Shown here in pieces: positions 9,321 through 12,986 of a stretch of DNA of 12,986 nt (position 1 is the stretch's first letter; each line of letters opens with the position of its first letter). Source of the DNA: Isohypsibius dastychi (lineage: Eukaryota; Tardigrada; Eutardigrada; Parachela; Isohypsibiidae); NCBI GenBank assembly GCA_034696485.1, contig JAQIWT010001023.1:1-12986 (forward strand), given 5' to 3'. Position numbers and translations under genes: made by a program. The notes under the pieces are model-generated. The model had not been told where the DNA came from and did not search any database. It saw only the letters and a list, made by a program, of their open reading frames with translations.

Positions 9321-10554
9321 CCTAAAATTCCTTCCTTTCCTTGAAACAATTCCCTTCAGACTTTACAATCAAAACGTCCTTCCCTTAGTTTGAAACCTCC
9401 TCAAATTGCTGCAAAAGGTAAGCCTTCCAACGTTCAAGTTCTTTTTCCTGGCAAAATTTCCGATTCTTTCACGCTTCTTCCTTCCTTCCTCCGCAGTTAA
9501 TAACTGCCGTCTTTTTCTTGGCGCACATGGAACGGAATGATCTGGGTCAGTTTTGGCTTTTCTCTCCTTTACCTTTCACAGCTGTGTACTGTACCGTCTG
9601 TCTCGCGCTTTTTCGAATAACAAAACCGGAGAGAGAAAAAGAAGAGGAACGGCCGAGAACTACCTCAACCAGTCACCTTTTCCCAGTCTGACAATTTTCC
9701 CCTGTCTAGGTAAATTAGCTCATCCTTTTGCTCTCTGACCCCCAACCAGAAAATTACAAGGCCAGCACGTGGCGCTTCAACAGCTGAGTCTGCTACTATT
9801 TTCAACAATGCGTGTCGAGCGACCCCTTGTGCATTTTATTTTGTCCCGTCAGATGACGCTGCGATGACCTTTATTATTATGAATAGGCGAGGTTTTGCCG
9901 TTTCTGCCTCTGTGAAAAAAATCAGCAAGAACTTTCATACTCATCGGAACACAAGTTTTTTTATTTATTTATTGAAAAAAACATGTATTACTCGTTTAAA
10001 TGATTATCCGAGCTGCCATGTAGTTGACCGTATTTCGTTAAAATTTTGTGTTTTCGTATGAATTCCGAAATTTGAAAGACGTGACATTAAAATGGCGAAG
10101 ATCAACTAAGAATGTCTTGGAAAATAAACAGTTTTTATTGATACTGTTGAGTTAGGTGTTAGTGTTTCAAGTTACATAAGTTTTTTAAGTGGTAGATGAG
10201 GAATAAATCATTACCACTCACTTCTGATGGAATCTGATTTCTAGACAGCTCATTTATATTCCTCCCACTTGGTTCAGACATTTAGTCATCACCAACCTGG
10301 TCATAAACACGGCGATTATCTCTTACTAAAAAACTGGTTTTGTACTTAACACTTCTTGGAGCTTTGATTCATCGTATAATATTTTCGTCGTAAAGCGAGT
10401 TTTACTCTGAGTATTTTCCGGACATTTGTTCAAGAGCGCAACCCTTTATTTCCTTCCCACACGTTTTCTTTGATTGCTTCTACACCGGCTGCTGAATTGT
10501 TTTCATTCACTGCTTGACACTTTCTTCTTCATCTGTTTGTGCGGACCGGTCAAA
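9321..10554. promoter_or_regulatory. Head-to-head spacer between GADD45-like and FABP genes
   Basis: This is the largest gene-free stretch (1234 nt). It must hold both promoters and 5' UTRs. A C/T-rich strand bias runs from about 9320 to 9500 (purine-rich on the GADD45 strand). A short inverted repeat sits at 9955-9982, and the right half is AT-rich. Short open frames in it (for example 9553-9738 and 9864-10061) resemble nothing known. I could not place a firm core promoter. Confidence 0.5.
9955..9982. repeat. Short A/T inverted repeat
   Basis: GTTTTTTT at 9955-9962 pairs with AAAAAAAC at 9975-9982 around a 12-nt ATTTATTTATTG loop. It is mostly low-complexity sequence and may be fortuitous. 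Confidence 0.4.
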
Positions 10555-11652
10555 ATGTCGAACTGGAGCGGAGTTTACAAGCACGTCAGTGATGAAAATC
10601 TGGAAGCGTATGAACGAGCAAGAGGTACTTTGGATTAATTCTATTAGAATTATCTGAACCGTTAATATGATTAAAAATAATCAATCATGTTTCTGGATTG
10701 AAAAAAAGGTGGCCTTAACGGTCAGATTTGTTCTTGATTATGTACATTTCAGAGTGTTTAGTATTTACACTACATAATTCGGTTCCTATGAATATGTATC
10801 TAATTAGAATTTATTAATTTAGGAGTGTCAGACGACCAGCTTCAAGTGATCCTAAATCAACATCCAGTTGTCGAAATCAGACAGGAAGGGGATTCATTCT
10901 TCATGGTAAAGTGTTATATTCATTTCTAAACCTATAGTTGGCTGTCATCCGCATTATTTGTATGGTAATATTTGTGCCATTCAAAAAAATCAACCTTGTT
11001 TACTGTAATTGTTGACTTTGCATTTTGACCAGATTTTATGGTTTGTATGTAAAAACCGAAAACAAATCGACGAAAAATGTTCATTCTATACAAACGCTTT
11101 TTTTAATCTCATTATTGAAGGCGATCAGACCGAATCTTTCTGATCTACATTTAATTTAATTCACATTTAATTGCATTTATCACTTGTTTTATTTTGGCAC
11201 ATTTATACCAGATTTATTTTGTAGAAGACGACACTTAATTTTCGGCCCGTTCAAGAGCTCAAGTTCAAACTCGGCGAACCTTGGTATACTAATTTACCAG
11301 ATGGCCGGAAGATTTCCGTAAGTCTTACTCAAGAATGTTATGATTGAAAATATTTCACATAGCTTTGGTGGTAACTCATGACAGCGAATTTCTGCTTTTG
11401 TAGAATGTCTTTCAGCTGCAAGGAAACCGTCTAGTGCAGATTCAGAAAGATGACGATGGCAATTTCATAGAATATGCTCGAGAACTGAAGGGGGACTTGA
11501 TGTACTTGGTAATCACTTAATCTCATTTGATCACAAGAGAAAAAAATGTCGCTGACTTGACGGTTTCCATTATTTATCGTTGCGCTTTTCAGGAACTCAA
11601 GCGTGGAGACGTCCTCGCCAAAAGATGCTTTAAAAAGGTGCAGTCATGTTGA
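10555..11652 (+). CDS. Intracellular fatty-acid-binding protein (FABP/iLBP family)
   Basis: Five exons, 10555-10624, 10823-10905, 11225-11317, 11404-11508 and 11593-11652, give 136 residues, the usual FABP size. FABPs are ten-stranded beta-clam proteins that carry fatty acids or retinoids through the cytosol. Matches to the family include W-S-G-V-Y-K near the start, the short helical cap (about 15-40), F-K-L-G-E-P-W after strand D, L-P-D-G-R-K-I, L-V-Q-I-Q-K, A-R-E-L and A-K-R-C-F-K-K-V at the end. Arg108 and Arg128 align with the carboxylate-binding arginines of FABP3/FABP4, but the third triad position is Phe130 where Tyr is usual. There is no signal peptide, so it should be cytosolic or nuclear. 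The start context is AAAATG. Two ends are possible: a TGA at 11650-11652 read straight through, or splicing at 11638 to 11918, which gives K-V-Q-G-L. The first is preferred because AATAAA follows at 11668. Confidence 0.88.
10906..11224 (+). other. FABP intron 2 (319 nt)
   Basis: GTAAAG donor and TTTTGTAG acceptor. AT-rich, with one TACTGTA at 11001; nothing else is recognised. Confidence 0.85.
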
Positions 11653-11667
11653 AAATCTCAACAACAT

Positions 11668-11673
11668 AATAAA
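11668..11673 (+). terminator. Poly(A) signal of the FABP gene
   Basis: AATAAA lies 16 nt after the TGA stop, implying an exceptionally short 3' UTR if used. Confidence 0.5.
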
Positions 11674-12006
11674 AAAATCTGATCTCCTTTGGCAAAAAAC
11701 TGGAATTTGGTTTTGAATAATTTTCTACCTTTATCACGATAGAAGAAGAACTATGCTGTTGAAATACTAAAATAATCTATATAGGCAGGAAAATTCTTGA
11801 TTGAGAGTTTTCGCAGTTTTTTTTTGTTGCTAGCTGTTTCTGTGTTAATTTTTACTGCAGTCAAAACTGACAAATCATTGCGATACTGGTTTTGGTTCAA
11901 TAATATTTTCATTGCAGGTCCAAGGTCTATGATGTACAAGCTGGACGATTTCGTTTCACCTGATCGAGTCTGAGATCTTCGCAAAACTTTATTAAGAAAA
12001 TGCAGA

Positions 12007-12012
12007 TTTATT
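12007..12012 (-). terminator. Candidate poly(A) signal of the STPG-like gene
   Basis: TTTATT on the + strand reads AATAAA on the - strand, about 180 nt beyond the TAA stop at 12195-12197. Confidence 0.45.
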
Positions 12013-12194
12013 TCCGCTTGGAAATTGCTTGGGATCCACGTTACTGTATTCATTTTATGCACTGTATTAAGGTTCTTTGAACAGAAAATTAAATATCGAT
12101 ATTATAAACCGCTTCTGATAAAATTCAGGCATAAAATTCAGGAAAAGAAAAAACGCAATATGGTTGTTGAAAGAATAGAAAACAGGAAAAGAAC

Positions 12195-12986
12195 TTACAA
12201 CCAATGATAAGATTTTGAATGAAAGGTTCGTTTTACGGGATCTTGACGAATGTCATAAGTTACGCCGCAGATTTCTTGTGGTTTCTTGAAACTGTCCACC
12301 GATCTGGAAAAACCCTGCAGCTGCTTTGTCTTCTTAAAGTTCATAAGTGAGCATCCCGTCAGTTTCTTTTCTGCATCACTCCGCTCAGTTTTGAAGCAGC
12401 TATATTTCCCCATATCGTAAGCTCCTGGTCCAGGAATCGGAGTTGGTTGAAGACGTTCACTGCTTCCAACTACAGTGTCCTGCTGCGACGGTTTTCCGGT
12501 TCTGTTGACTTTTGAGCAAAATAAGCTTGGCTGGCTCTTGATTCTTCGAGTTGCAAGAGACGCAAGTCTCGCTGGCGTCAAACAGGAACTCTCTGCTTTC
12601 TGGCGACATTTGCTTCTCAGTTCCAACTGAGCTAACCTCGTGAACAAATCCAGGTTATCATCTGCGCTTTGGCTCTTTGGCATTCGAGGAGCAGTGTAGT
12701 TCAGCGAACTCGTTCGAGGAGCTTTGGGGTGTAGAAGTTCGTCCTTGATGTTGTAGGCCCAGTTTGTTGGCTTATTGTTTGATTTCACGGGAAACCGTTC
12801 AGAAAGCGATCTGAATACAGAAACTGCAGCAGTTCCATGTCGGTGGTTGGGGTTCTTAGTGCTGTAGCGAGTTGGAGAGGGAACACGATTTCGCTCAGCT
12901 TGAGTTTTGATATAAGATGGGAGGAGGTTCGCAGGTGCTGGTTGGATTTTTGGAGGCAGTCTTTTGATAGCTCCAATCCGATTTAC
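12195..12986 (-). CDS. Sperm-tail PG-rich repeat-like protein, 3' part
   Basis: One frame is open from the right edge of the window to TAA at 12195-12197: 263 residues with the N-terminus missing. Met/Val codons inside it are not needed as starts because the frame continues upstream of 12788 without a stop. It is rich in Lys, Arg, Ser and Pro, with the hallmark I-P-G-P-G-A-Y-D around residues 184-191 and related P-S-P-T-R-Y at 36-41. It also has W-A-Y-N-I and V-T-Y-D-I motifs and an end rich in aromatic and basic residues (T-F-H-S-K-S-Y-H-W). STPG/SHIPPO proteins are typically axonemal proteins of cilia and sperm flagella that sit on or in doublet microtubules, so a ciliary role is likely. 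I cannot assign a specific orthologue. The stop codon overlaps a perfect GTAAGT donor (12198-12193), so the gene may continue. Confidence 0.65.
   Translation of the reverse strand, partial: VNRIGAIKRLPPKIQPAPANLLPSYIKTQAERNRVPSPTRYSTKNPNHRHGTAAVSVFRSLSERFPVKSNNKPTNWAYNIKDELLHPKAPRTSSLNYTAPRMPKSQSADDNLDLFTRLAQLELRSKCRQKAESSCLTPARLASLATRRIKSQPSLFCSKVNRTGKPSQQDTVVGSSERLQPTPIPGPGAYDMGKYSCFKTERSDAEKKLTGCSLMNFKKTKQLQGFSRSVDSFKKPQEICGVTYDIRQDPVKRTFHSKSYHWL

Larger units (their letters stand above)
11653..12194. other. Tail-to-tail spacer between FABP and STPG-like genes
   Basis: This 542-nt AT-rich stretch holds both 3' UTRs. An open frame on the - strand (12062-11751) has no recognisable domain and an atypical composition. 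It is probably chance, though part could be a further exon of the STPG-like gene. Confidence 0.5.

Noticed and set aside
11751-12062. - strand open frame of 103 codons
   Set aside because: No domain or family pattern and it overlaps probable 3' UTRs; kept only as a possible extra exon region of the STPG-like gene.
12785-12976. Separate small - strand frame beginning with M-E-L-S-K
   Set aside because: It overlaps, in another frame, the longer STPG-like frame that runs to the right edge and carries the P-S-P-T-R-Y motif.

Overview
This window looks like nuclear DNA from a small-genome animal, not a bacterium. Every gene I could reconstruct except the last is cut by short GT-AG introns (57 to 727 nt), AATAAA signals follow the stop codons, and the proteins are animal types: mitochondrial propionyl-CoA carboxylase alpha, PLPBP, GADD45-like, an intracellular lipid-binding protein (FABP) and a sperm-tail PG-rich repeat protein. 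The compact introns, AT-rich spacers and gene density would suit a tardigrade, nematode or other compact ecdysozoan, but the sequence alone does not settle the phylum.

Layout, left to right. (1) + strand 237-1258: a two-exon gene for a small single-pass membrane protein with PPxY/LPxY motifs in its tail. (2) - strand 6193-1692: PCCA in ten coding exons, joining in frame to a complete 729-residue protein with mitochondrial presequence, biotin carboxylase, BT region and biotinyl domain. (3) + strand 6732-7982: PLPBP (YggS/PROSC family) in six exons, 261 residues. (4) - strand 9320-8416: a GADD45-like protein in four exons, 171 residues. (5) + strand 10555-11652: an FABP in five exons, 136 residues. 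(6) - strand from the right edge to 12195: the 3' part of a sperm-tail PG-rich (STPG/SHIPPO-like) gene.

The six genes alternate strand strictly, so each spacer is either tail-to-tail (1259-1691, 7983-8415, 11653-12194) or head-to-head (6194-6731, 9321-10554). The tail-to-tail spacers carry poly(A) signals on both strands, about 80 nt apart in the first pair and about 40 nt apart in the second. The 538-nt head-to-head spacer between PCCA and PLPBP holds a run of 15 G and a tandem TATATTTA decamer.

The genes do not form an evident pathway. PCCA (biotin, propionate catabolism), PLPBP (vitamin B6 homeostasis) and FABP (lipid trafficking) are housekeeping or metabolic; GADD45 is a stress regulator; the STPG protein is probably ciliary or flagellar. 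I see no convincing novel multi-gene system. The parts most worth a second look are the uncharacterised PPxY membrane protein, the GADD45-like protein without the usual acidic loop, PLPBP intron 2 whose ends both encode V-R/Q-E-L, and the G15 promoter tract. No tRNA, rRNA, CRISPR array or intact transposon was seen.
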